In this document: one piece after another, positions 22,278-30,068 of the stretch
Position numbering within the stretch: position 1 is the first letter of the stretch
Layout of the letters: every line of letters starts with the position of its first letter
Origin: Paracoccus sp. MC1862
GTDB taxonomy: Bacteria; Pseudomonadota; Alphaproteobacteria; Rhodobacterales; Rhodobacteraceae
Reading direction: 5' to 3'
Assembly: GCF_016617715.1 (NCBI RefSeq)
Contig: NZ_CP067225.1
Location: 2,108,001-2,172,000, forward strand
Length of the DNA stretch: 64,000 nt
The notes under the pieces: model-generated
Database searches by the model: none
What the model saw: the letters and a program-made list of their open reading frames with translations, nothing else
What the model was told of the DNA's origin: nothing
Translations under genes and position numbers: made by a program

Positions 22278-23272
22278 CAGAGGTAATCCGTCAGGGAAAG
22301 GCGCGACAGCCGCGAGGTCAGCGCATAAAGATTCTGCAGGCCCGTTTCGGCTTGGTTCAGGGCGGTCGCCGTTTCATAGGGGTCGGCCGAAAGCATGTCG
22401 GATCGGGCGAGTGAAAGCGCCGTCGTTTCAGCCGCGCTTCGGGCTGCGGCGCGTTCCAGCGCCGCCTCCTGGAAGCCCAGATCCGCCCGCTGCAAGGTCA
22501 GGGCGGTTGTTGCAGCGGCAACCCTTCTGCCGGCTTCGTCGAGCAGCCCAGCGCTCTGCGCGCCCGACAGGCCGAGATCGGTTGCAAGCGCCCCCAGCGC
22601 CAGACCTTTCAGAAGATCTCGGAAGGCAGGGTCAAGCGCGTTGTGTTCAAGACGGATCGTTTCGCCCGGCGCGACCGGAACCTCGCGCGCCTTGGTGTTG
22701 CCATGGAAATGCGCGTCGGCGAAGCCTCCGGCGCCGGGGGGCGCGGCGAACCAGGTGTCCAGCGCCGCGGCGATTTGGGCGGGATCGGTCAGGCCCGCAA
22801 CCTGCGCCCTGGCACCGGCGAGCATGTCGGCCGGGCCGGACAGCGGCGGCGTGTCGACCGCCGTTCCCGACAGGACATGCCGCCCCGCCACCGAGACGTT
22901 CAGCAGCCGCGCAGCCGAATGGAAATCCTGTCGCGCTTCCATGACCCTTATCCCCAGGCTCGTGGCGTCCGCCATGTTGCCCGCTGGCAGAAGACCCGCG
23001 CCCAGCTTCTGCATCGCCTCCATCGCGCCTTGCAGCCCGTCCATCTCGGATCGCGCCAAGGCAGCCGCCTGTTCATGCGCCTGCAGCGACAACAGCCGGT
23101 CCTGAAGCTGCGCGAGCGGACCCATCTGCCCGTTCAGCGCCGCGGGGACGTCCGACCTGAGGCCCGTCGCCGCCTCTTGGGTCAGTGTCAGCAGGCGCGA
23201 CCTGAGGTGCGCGTTCGCCTGCCTCAGCAGCACAGAACGCGAAAGGTCGCCGACCGAAGTGAAACCCGTCAT
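22277..23272 (-). CDS. flgL: Flagellar hook-filament junction protein FlgL
   Basis: A 331-residue HAP3-like protein. The N-terminal helix (SVGDLSRSVLLRQANAHLRSRLLTLTQEAATG, seen in part as LLTLTQEAATG) and the C-terminal helix (ATALNQAETGLQNLYALTSR) form the flagellin-like coiled D0 domains. The middle contains an SAARLLNVSVAGRHVLSG segment typical of FlgL. It links the hook to the filament. It is shorter and more alanine-rich than enteric FlgL, as usual in Rhodobacterales. The ATG overlaps the flgK stop by 4 bp. Confidence 0.88.
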   Translation of the reverse strand: MTGFTSVGDLSRSVLLRQANAHLRSRLLTLTQEAATGLRSDVPAALNGQMGPLAQLQDRLLSLQAHEQAAALARSEMDGLQGAMEAMQKLGAGLLPAGNMADATSLGIRVMEARQDFHSAARLLNVSVAGRHVLSGTAVDTPPLSGPADMLAGARAQVAGLTDPAQIAAALDTWFAAPPGAGGFADAHFHGNTKAREVPVAPGETIRLEHNALDPAFRDLLKGLALGALATDLGLSGAQSAGLLDEAGRRVAAATTALTLQRADLGFQEAALERAAARSAAETTALSLARSDMLSADPYETATALNQAETGLQNLYALTSRLSRLSLTDYL

Positions 23273-24708
23273 GTCAGCCTCAGTATCGTCTGGATCATGT
23301 CATCCACTGTCTGCAGAACCTTGGCGTTCGACGCATAGGCCCGTTCAAGCGCAAGCAGCGTCTCCATCTCGCGGTCGCTGTCCACGCCGTCCTGCCGCAG
23401 CATGGTGTCGTAGGTCGAGGACTGCGCCGTTGCGGTTGTCACGTCGCGTTCCGCCGAAAGCCGGCCGGAGGCGGCCAGCGAGGTCAGTTCGGCCGCGAGG
23501 CTCGCCGCGCTGCGCGGCACCGCACCGATGCCCGGCGCGGCACGCAGCCCGCCCAGCGCTTCCTGCATCCGCATCAGCAGGTCCGCATTTCCGACCGGCC
23601 CTGGCGCCGCCGCCGCCATTCCGTCCCGTAGTCGCCAGACGGCCCCGCCTGCTGCCGGATCAACCGCCGCGCTGACGACAATCCGCTGCGCCAGACCCGG
23701 CGCGCCGGAGAAGGCATCAGTGAACAGCCCCGACGCGATTGCCCCCGCCGTCGGATTGGGGGTGACGGCGGCGAAGCGGTCGTGCAGGTCGGCGGCGGCG
23801 GCATCCAGCCGCGCCTGCGCCAGGGGGCTGTCCAGATCGCGGATCTGGAAGTTCGCCGCCAGCCTGCCGCCGGCGAAGCGGCCCATCTGCCCAGGGGGAA
23901 CAGGCTCACCGTTCAGCCTCAGCAGGCCCAGCGCCGGTGAACCCGCGCTCATGTCGGCCGTCACCAGTCCGACGGCCGTGAATTCAAGGCTGGCGGGCGT
24001 GAAGCCGTCCAGAAGCACGCCCCCTTCCGCCGTGAACAACGCCACCCGCCCGCCCTCGCGCGGCAGTTCCTTGAGCGGGACGACCAGCGACAGCCCGTCG
24101 ATGATCCGCTGGCGTTCGTCCTGAAGGGCGTTCGAATCCTTGCCGCCGGCCATCTGGACGGTGATCTGCCGGTTCAGCTCGGCCATCCGCTTCAGCCCCG
24201 AGTTCAGCGCCTCGACATCCGCCCCGATGGCGCGGTCCGCGGCGCTGCGGGCGTCCTGCACATGGGCGCCCAGCGTGTTATAGGCGCGGGCGAGATCACG
24301 CGCGGCCGAGACAGCCTGCGAAAGCCCGGCTTCGCTTTCGGGGCGGGCCGCCGCCGCAACCAGCGCGCCGTCCAGTTGCGACAGCAGCGTGGTCAGCGAT
24401 CCCGCCTCGCCCGGCACCCCGATCGCGTCCGAGACCGATTTGTGGAATCCCGCCAGCGTTTCCGCACGCGCCGTTTCGGCCCCGGCAAGGCGGGCCTGCG
24501 CAAGAACCGCGCCCTGAACCATACGCACGGCGCCATCGACATGCACGCCTCCGCCCCCGGAAACCAGCGGCCGCGCCGCCATCTGCAACTCGCGCCGGGC
24601 ATAGCCGGGGGTGGCGGCATTGGCGAGGTTCGAGGCCACGACCTCGGTCCCGCGCGAGGCGGCCACCAGGCCCGAGACCGCATTCGTCAGGGCATTCGAC
24701 AGGCTCAT
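23269..24708 (-). CDS. flgK: Flagellar hook-associated protein FlgK
   Basis: A 479-residue HAP1 protein. The N-terminal rod/hook signature is present (LSNALTNAVSGLVAASRGTE then ASNLANAATPGYARRE), as is the C-terminal helix ETLLALERAYASNAKVLQTV, which shares the FlgE/FlgK heptad pattern. It caps the hook and forms the first hook-filament junction. It lies 21 bp downstream of flgE and overlaps flgL by 4 bp, so the four structural genes should be one transcript. Confidence 0.93.
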   Translation of the reverse strand: MSLSNALTNAVSGLVAASRGTEVVASNLANAATPGYARRELQMAARPLVSGGGGVHVDGAVRMVQGAVLAQARLAGAETARAETLAGFHKSVSDAIGVPGEAGSLTTLLSQLDGALVAAAARPESEAGLSQAVSAARDLARAYNTLGAHVQDARSAADRAIGADVEALNSGLKRMAELNRQITVQMAGGKDSNALQDERQRIIDGLSLVVPLKELPREGGRVALFTAEGGVLLDGFTPASLEFTAVGLVTADMSAGSPALGLLRLNGEPVPPGQMGRFAGGRLAANFQIRDLDSPLAQARLDAAAADLHDRFAAVTPNPTAGAIASGLFTDAFSGAPGLAQRIVVSAAVDPAAGGAVWRLRDGMAAAAPGPVGNADLLMRMQEALGGLRAAPGIGAVPRSAASLAAELTSLAASGRLSAERDVTTATAQSSTYDTMLRQDGVDSDREMETLLALERAYASNAKVLQTVDDMIQTILRLT

Positions 24709-24729
24709 GTCCGGCTATCCCGCAGCGGC

Positions 24730-26043
24730 TCAGCGCTTGATGTTGGTGGTTTCCTGCAGCATTTCGTCCACGGTCTGGATGACCTTGGCGTTCGAGGAAT
24801 AGGCGCGCTGCGTCTGGATCAGGTCGGTCAGTTCGGCCGCGACATCGGTGGTCGAGGCTTCGCGGGCATAGCCCTCGACCGCCCCGGTCGGCCCGTCGCC
24901 CGCGTCCCACAGGTAGAATGAACCCGAGGTCGGCGAAACCTGGTAGGTCTGGTTGTTCAGCGCGATCAGCCCGTTCGGGTTCGGCACATCGACCAGCGGG
25001 ACCTGGTAGATCGTGCGGATGAAGCCGGTGTCATAGGCCGCCCGCAGCATCCCGTGCTCGTCGATCTCGACAGTCGTCAGGTGCCCGGCGGGAGAGCCGT
25101 TCTTGGTGATGTTCGTGGGTGCAAAGGCGCTGTCGAGCTGCATCAGCCCACCCACATCCCCGGGCCGGCCGATGTTCATCGTCACCGGCCCGCCCAGCAC
25201 CGTCAGCGACAGCGCGCCAGTCGCGGGATCATAGGCGCCCCCCGAAAGCGTCGTCACAGATTGCAGCGTCCCGCCGCCGGAATGGCTGCCGTCGAAGGCC
25301 AGCTCATAGCTGCCGAGGACGCTGGCGGCGGGGCCGTTGCCGTCGCGAATCTCCATCTTCCAGGCGTTGCTGGCGGCGGGACCGGTCGGGATCGCTGGCG
25401 TGAAGGTGATGAACATGTTCTCGGACCGGCCGAGGGGGCCGTAATATTCGACCGCCGTCGTCTCCGGCACGCCCGCCGCGCCAGGACGGGTCGCGTTCGC
25501 CGGCAGGTTGATGCCCAGGGTGACACGCGTGGTGGGGTCGGCCGAGGTCTGGTTCTGGGTCAGCACCACCGGCTGCAGCCCGCCCACTGAGTCGCGCGGA
25601 TGGACCGGGATCGAGCCATCGAGATTCGCAGGCCAGCCCATCAGCACCATCCCCGAATCGGTCCTGAGGACACCTTCGGCATCGGGGCGGAACGAACCCG
25701 TCGAGGTCATCATCATCTGCCGGTCCCCCATGCCGCTGCCAAGCAGCACCGAGGGCATCACCGGCAGCATCCCCCGCCCCGACGTGGCGATGTCGAGGGG
25801 GTGCGACGATGCCACCAGCGATCCTTTTTCGTCGATCAGACGCGAGGTAGTGGCCCGCACGCCGCCTGCCGAATAAAGCCCGGCCCCACGCGCCTGGTTG
25901 ATCACCATGCTTTCAAAGTCGGTGTCCACGCGCTTGTATCCGAACGTCCCGGAGTTCGCGATGTTGTCCGAGATCCCGGCAAGCCGCGTCGCATTTGCAG
26001 CCAGTCCGGCAACCCCGGCATTGAGGGACGAGGAAATCGACAT
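24730..26043 (-). CDS. flgE: Flagellar hook protein FlgE
   Basis: A 437-residue hook protein. It starts MSISSSLNAGVAGLAANATR, followed by LAGISDNIANSGTFGYKRVD, the conserved flagellar rod/hook motif. The C-terminus has RAYSSNAKVIQTVDEMLQE. The beta-rich centre (residues about 90-360) forms the exposed D1/D2 domains. The ATG at 26043 has an AGGGTG ribosome site and is preferred over a GTG three codons earlier. It polymerises to the universal joint between basal body and filament. It heads the flgE-flgK-flgL-flgI run, with motB 85 bp upstream on the same strand. Confidence 0.94.
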   Translation of the reverse strand: MSISSSLNAGVAGLAANATRLAGISDNIANSGTFGYKRVDTDFESMVINQARGAGLYSAGGVRATTSRLIDEKGSLVASSHPLDIATSGRGMLPVMPSVLLGSGMGDRQMMMTSTGSFRPDAEGVLRTDSGMVLMGWPANLDGSIPVHPRDSVGGLQPVVLTQNQTSADPTTRVTLGINLPANATRPGAAGVPETTAVEYYGPLGRSENMFITFTPAIPTGPAASNAWKMEIRDGNGPAASVLGSYELAFDGSHSGGGTLQSVTTLSGGAYDPATGALSLTVLGGPVTMNIGRPGDVGGLMQLDSAFAPTNITKNGSPAGHLTTVEIDEHGMLRAAYDTGFIRTIYQVPLVDVPNPNGLIALNNQTYQVSPTSGSFYLWDAGDGPTGAVEGYAREASTTDVAAELTDLIQTQRAYSSNAKVIQTVDEMLQETTNIKR

Positions 26044-26128
26044 TCGGATCACCCTGTTTGAGTCGTCATTCGCTGCATGATTTCCGCGATGGCTTAATTT
26101 CCCGCTAACGCCACCACCCTTGCAGACC

Positions 26129-26893
26129 TCATCTGAGTAAAATCACCTCGATCCGGTTATTGGCCAGGTCCATCGCGTTCGCGTTCCTCGGCCGCTTGTC
26201 GCCATATGCGGTGACGCGCTGGATGCGGGACTGGTCCAGCCGCCCCTGCACCAGCAGTTCCCGCACGGCATGGGCGCGCTGGTCGGACAGCGGCCAGACC
26301 GGATTCTCGATCAGCATCTCGGGGAAGCCCCGCACATGGCCCGCGATCGCGACCTGGTTCCTGACCCGTCCCAGAACGGTGGCGAGGATCGCGGTCAGGT
26401 CGCGCAGCACCGGCATGGGCTGCGGACTGTCGCCCTCGAACAGGGGCGCGCGGGCGACATCGCCAAGTTCGATCACCAGCCCTTCATCCGTCATCCGGGT
26501 CACCACATGACGCAGCAGGTTCACCCGTTGCATCGATTCCGCCCCGCTGCCGGTCAGCGCATCCTGCAGGGCGCGCTGGATCTCCTGCAACTGCTGGTCG
26601 CCAGAGACGCTTTCGGCCGAATGGTCCGCCGGAGGCTCGACCGACTTTCCCCCGTCGATTCCCGTGGCGCCGCCCGAGGTCGAGTTCACGATCGTCGGGT
26701 CGAAATATTCGGCCAGCCCCTGGCGCTGCTTTTCGGTGGTGGCGTTCAGCAGCCACATCAGCAGGAAGAAGGCCATCATCGCGGTCACGAAATCCGCATA
26801 GGCGACCTTCCACGCGCCGCCGTGGTGGCCGGCCTCGGCCCCACCCTGAACCCGCCTGATGATGATCGGCGGGGCGTTCCTGTCTGACGGCAT
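26129..26893 (-). CDS. motB: Flagellar motor stator protein MotB
   Basis: A 254-residue protein. After a short cytoplasmic N-terminus (PPIIIRRVQGG...HHGGAWKVA), a single transmembrane helix YADFVTAMMAFFLLMWLLNA holds the proton-accepting aspartate. A plug/linker follows, then a C-terminal OmpA-like peptidoglycan-binding domain (VAIAGHVRGFP ... SDQRAHAVRELLVQ ... NNRIEVILL). It anchors the stator to the cell wall and conducts protons with MotA. No motA is in the window, so the partner must be encoded elsewhere. It lies just upstream of flgE, as in alphaproteobacterial flagellar clusters. Confidence 0.92.
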   Translation of the reverse strand: MPSDRNAPPIIIRRVQGGAEAGHHGGAWKVAYADFVTAMMAFFLLMWLLNATTEKQRQGLAEYFDPTIVNSTSGGATGIDGGKSVEPPADHSAESVSGDQQLQEIQRALQDALTGSGAESMQRVNLLRHVVTRMTDEGLVIELGDVARAPLFEGDSPQPMPVLRDLTAILATVLGRVRNQVAIAGHVRGFPEMLIENPVWPLSDQRAHAVRELLVQGRLDQSRIQRVTAYGDKRPRNANAMDLANNRIEVILLR

Positions 26894-26956
26894 CGGCTAC
26901 CCTCAACTGCACGAGGGCGGGTCTAGCAGACCAAATCCTGCGGGGGCGTTAACGGA

Positions 26957-28546
26957 TCAAATGCCGCGCATTTCCTCGGTCATCATCACCGCCGCCTTTT
27001 CCGCGATCATGATCGTCGGCGCATTGGTGTTGCCGGATGTGATGGCAGGCATGACCGAGGCGTCCACGACACGCAGCCCCTCGACGCCCCGCACCCGCAG
27101 GCGCGGGTCCACGACCGCGCCTTCGTCCGCGCCCATCCGGGCGGTGCCCACGGGATGGAAGATGGTCGAGCCCACCAGCCCGGCGGCATGGGCCAACTCC
27201 TCGTCGCTCTCATAGGAGAGCCCCGGCTTGAACTCCTCGGGTCGGTATTTCGTCAGCGGAGCCTGCGTCATGATGCGGCGGGTCAGCCGGATCGCGCGGG
27301 CCGCGGTCAGCCGGTCGCCGGGCGTGGACAGGTAATGCGGCGCGATCACCGGCGCACGCATGGGGTCGGGCGAGGCGATCCGCACATGGCCCCGGCTTTC
27401 GGGCCGCAGGTGGCAGACGCTGGCCGTGATCGCCGCGAAGTCGTGCAGCGGCTGGCCAAAGGCTTCCAGGCTCAGCGGCTGGACGTGCCATTCCAGATCC
27501 GGCGTCGCCACGTCGGGCGAGGACCGGGCAAAGGCGCCAAGCTGGCTGGGCGCCATGCTCATCGGGCCGGTGCGACGAAAGGCGTATTCGGCCCCGATCA
27601 TCCCCTTGCCCCACCAGCGGCGGGCAAGCTGGTTCAGCGTCCGCGCCTCGGACACCTTCCAGCTGCAGCGCAGCTGCAGGTGGTCCTGCAGGTTCTCGCC
27701 CACGGGGGCCTCGCGCAGCACGGGGATGCCCATCTCCTGCAGCAGCGCGCCGGGACCGATGCCGGAAAGCTGCAGGATCTGGGGCGTGTTGATGGCACCC
27801 GCGCTCAACACGATCTGGCCGCCGCGCAGGATTTCCGCGCGGCCGTCAGCATAAAGCTCCAGCCCGACGGCACGGTGGCCCTCGAAGACGACGCGGCGGA
27901 CGTGCCGGCCGGTCAGGACCGTCAGGTTCGGCCGCCGCATTGCCGGACGCAGGAAGGCGCGGGCGGTCGAAACGCGGAAGCCTGCCTTCTGGCTGACCTT
28001 GAAATAGCCCACGCCCTCGTTGTTGCCCGTATTGAAGTCCTCCGTCGCCGGGATGCCGACCTCGTTCGCAGCCTTGGCCCAGTCGTCGAGGATGTCCCAG
28101 CGCAACCGCTGCCGCTCGATCCGCCACGGCCCGCCCGCGCCGTGATGTTCCGATGCACCGGCGAAATAATCCTCGGACTTGAGGAACAGGGGCTGGACAT
28201 CGTCCCAGCCCCAGCCGGTGCAGCCCATCTGCCGCCAGCCGTCATAATCCGCCGCCTGCCCCCGCAGATACAGCATCCCGTTGATCGAACTGCAGCCGCC
28301 AAGCACCCGGCCCCGGGGATAAAGCAACTGCCGCCCGTGCAGTCCCGGATCGGGGGCGGTGTGATACATCCAGTCGGTGCGCGGGTTGCCGATGCAGTAA
28401 AGATAACCGATCGGGATGTGGATCCAGGGATAGCGATCACTGTCGCCCGCCTCGATCAGCAGGACGCGCAGGCGCGGGTCCTCGGACAGCCTTGCGGCCA
28501 GAACACAGCCGGCGCTGCCTGCGCCTGCGATGACGACATCGTGCAT
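26957..28546 (-). CDS. GMC-family FAD-dependent oxidoreductase (choline/alcohol dehydrogenase-like)
   Basis: A 529-residue glucose-methanol-choline oxidoreductase. It has the N-terminal FAD Rossmann motif ([18 protein letters not shown]), the GMC signature 1 region ([16 protein letters not shown]), signature 2 ([16 protein letters not shown]), the catalytic histidine in [14 protein letters not shown] and the partner asparagine in [16 protein letters not shown]. It oxidises a primary alcohol; BetA choline dehydrogenase is the nearest well-known relative. No betB or betI lies nearby, so substrate is open. It is divergent from the pqi operon (113 bp apart) and is followed by motB on the same strand. 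Confidence 0.88.
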   Translation of the reverse strand: MHDVVIAGAGSAGCVLAARLSEDPRLRVLLIEAGDSDRYPWIHIPIGYLYCIGNPRTDWMYHTAPDPGLHGRQLLYPRGRVLGGCSSINGMLYLRGQAADYDGWRQMGCTGWGWDDVQPLFLKSEDYFAGASEHHGAGGPWRIERQRLRWDILDDWAKAANEVGIPATEDFNTGNNEGVGYFKVSQKAGFRVSTARAFLRPAMRRPNLTVLTGRHVRRVVFEGHRAVGLELYADGRAEILRGGQIVLSAGAINTPQILQLSGIGPGALLQEMGIPVLREAPVGENLQDHLQLRCSWKVSEARTLNQLARRWWGKGMIGAEYAFRRTGPMSMAPSQLGAFARSSPDVATPDLEWHVQPLSLEAFGQPLHDFAAITASVCHLRPESRGHVRIASPDPMRAPVIAPHYLSTPGDRLTAARAIRLTRRIMTQAPLTKYRPEEFKPGLSYESDEELAHAAGLVGSTIFHPVGTARMGADEGAVVDPRLRVRGVEGLRVVDASVMPAITSGNTNAPTIMIAEKAAVMMTEEMRGI

Positions 28547-28659
28547 CCTGACACCCCTCCCTTGTGGCGAGCGATGCTAGCAGCGCCGCAGGCCGGGGCA
28601 AGCACAGGCAGACGCAGCGGCGCGCTTGCGCGACGGCGCGACGGGCTTATCTTGGCCCC

Positions 28660-29397
28660 ATGATCGAGGCGGGGCAATATGACATGCGGACTGGCGCGGG
28701 GCTGATCGCCTGTCCGCGCTGCGACGCGCTGCATGTCGAGACCGAGCTGCATGACGGCGAGAAGGCCGCCTGCATCCGCTGCGGCCACGTCTTGGCCCGC
28801 CCGCGCGAGGGCGCCTTCACCCAGATCGTGGCGCTGTCCTTCACCTCGCTGGTGCTGATGGTCGCGGCAGTGTTCTTTCCGTTCCTGCAAATCTCGCGCA
28901 TGGGACTGGGAAATGCGACCTCGCTCTTCGGGGTGGCGATGGCCTTCTCGGACGGCTGGCTGATGCCGCTGACGGTGGCGGTGCTGGCCTTCATCGTGGG
29001 CCTGCCGACATTGCGGGCGGTGCTGCTGGTCTATGTGCTGCTGCCGCTGCGCGGCCAGGGCCGGCCCGCACGCCATGCGGGCGCGGCCTTCCGCCTGTCG
29101 GAACTGCTGCGGCCGTGGTCGATGGCCGAGATCTTCGTGATCGGCACCTCGGTCGCGCTGGTCAAGGTGGGAGGACTGGCGACGATCAGCTTCGGCCCTG
29201 CCTTCTGGGCCTTCTGCGCGCTGATCGTGGTCGGCGCAGCCAGCGACGTCTTCACCTGCGCGGCGACGATCTGGGACACGCTTGAAGACCGCGGCGCCTT
29301 CACCGACGGACGCGAGGTCGTGCCCGACGCCGAGGCCGCCGCCCGCGACCGCCGCATGGCCGAAGGCCCGCAGCCTGCCCCGGATACCGCCGGATGA
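28660..29397 (+). CDS. pqiA: PqiA-type membrane protein, first half
   Basis: A 245-residue integral membrane protein with one PqiA domain. A rubredoxin-like CxxC pair comes first (CPRCDALH and CIRCGHVL), followed by four predicted membrane helices (VALSFTSLVLMVAAVFFPFL, LTVAVLAFIVGLPTLRAVLL and two more). The start is uncertain: ATG 28660 has no good ribosome site, while ATG 28684 has GAGGCGGGG upstream. It is the first gene of a pqi operon, and its stop overlaps the next pqiA-like start by 4 bp. E. coli PqiA carries two such domains in one chain; here they are split over two genes. Confidence 0.85.
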   Translation: MIEAGQYDMRTGAGLIACPRCDALHVETELHDGEKAACIRCGHVLARPREGAFTQIVALSFTSLVLMVAAVFFPFLQISRMGLGNATSLFGVAMAFSDGWLMPLTVAVLAFIVGLPTLRAVLLVYVLLPLRGQGRPARHAGAAFRLSELLRPWSMAEIFVIGTSVALVKVGGLATISFGPAFWAFCALIVVGAASDVFTCAATIWDTLEDRGAFTDGREVVPDAEAAARDRRMAEGPQPAPDTAG

Positions 29398-30068
29398 GCC
29401 GCCATGACGGGCCGTCCCACCACGCCCCGATCCTAACCGCGCACCGCGCCGGGCTTGTCGGCTGCCGCGGTTGCGGCCGGGTCTGGCCGGAAGCAACGTC
29501 TGTCTGCGGGCGCTGCGGCGCGCGGCTGGTCCTGCCCGACCGCGGCAGCCTGCAGGCCGTCTGGGCCTGGTGGCTGGCCGGGCTGATCTTCTACATCCCC
29601 GCGAACCTGTGGCCGATCATGAGCACGCAGACCTTCCTGGGGCTTGGGGGAAACACCGAATCCACCATCCTCGGTGGCGTGGTCTCGCTGATGCATTACG
29701 GCAGCTACGGTGTCGCCGCGATCGTCTTCGTGGCCTCGATCGTGGTGCCGATCGGCAAGTTCATCGTGATCGCCTGGCTTGCCCGCGTCGCGGGCAAGCC
29801 CGCCACCGTCGAGGCCGCCCACACCCGCCTGCGCGCGCTGGAGGCGGTGGAATTCATCGGCCGCTGGTCGATGATCGACGTCTTTGTGGTGGCGATCCTG
29901 TCGGCGCTGGTGCAACTGGGGTTTGTGGCCTCGATCCACCCCGGCCCGGCCGCCGCCAGCTTTGCGCTGTCGGTGGCCTTTACCATGCTTTCGGCGCTCA
30001 GCTTCGACCCGCGGTTGATCTGGCGCGGGTTGCCGCTTCGCAGTCGCAAGGACAAGACCGCCGAATGA
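29394..30068 (+). CDS. pqiA: PqiA-type membrane protein, second half
   Basis: A 224-residue protein with a second PqiA domain. Paired cysteines are seen (CRGCGRVW, CGRCGARL), then four hydrophobic helices starting WAWWLAGLIFYIPANLWPIM, the strongly conserved PANLxPI motif. PqiA domains form the inner-membrane partner of the PqiB tunnel in phospholipid transport across the periplasm. The gene is coupled on both sides (ATGA overlaps at 29394-29397 and 30065-30068). With the preceding gene it equals the two-domain E. coli PqiA. Confidence 0.9.
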   Translation: MSRHDGPSHHAPILTAHRAGLVGCRGCGRVWPEATSVCGRCGARLVLPDRGSLQAVWAWWLAGLIFYIPANLWPIMSTQTFLGLGGNTESTILGGVVSLMHYGSYGVAAIVFVASIVVPIGKFIVIAWLARVAGKPATVEAAHTRLRALEAVEFIGRWSMIDVFVVAILSALVQLGFVASIHPGPAAASFALSVAFTMLSALSFDPRLIWRGLPLRSRKDKTAE

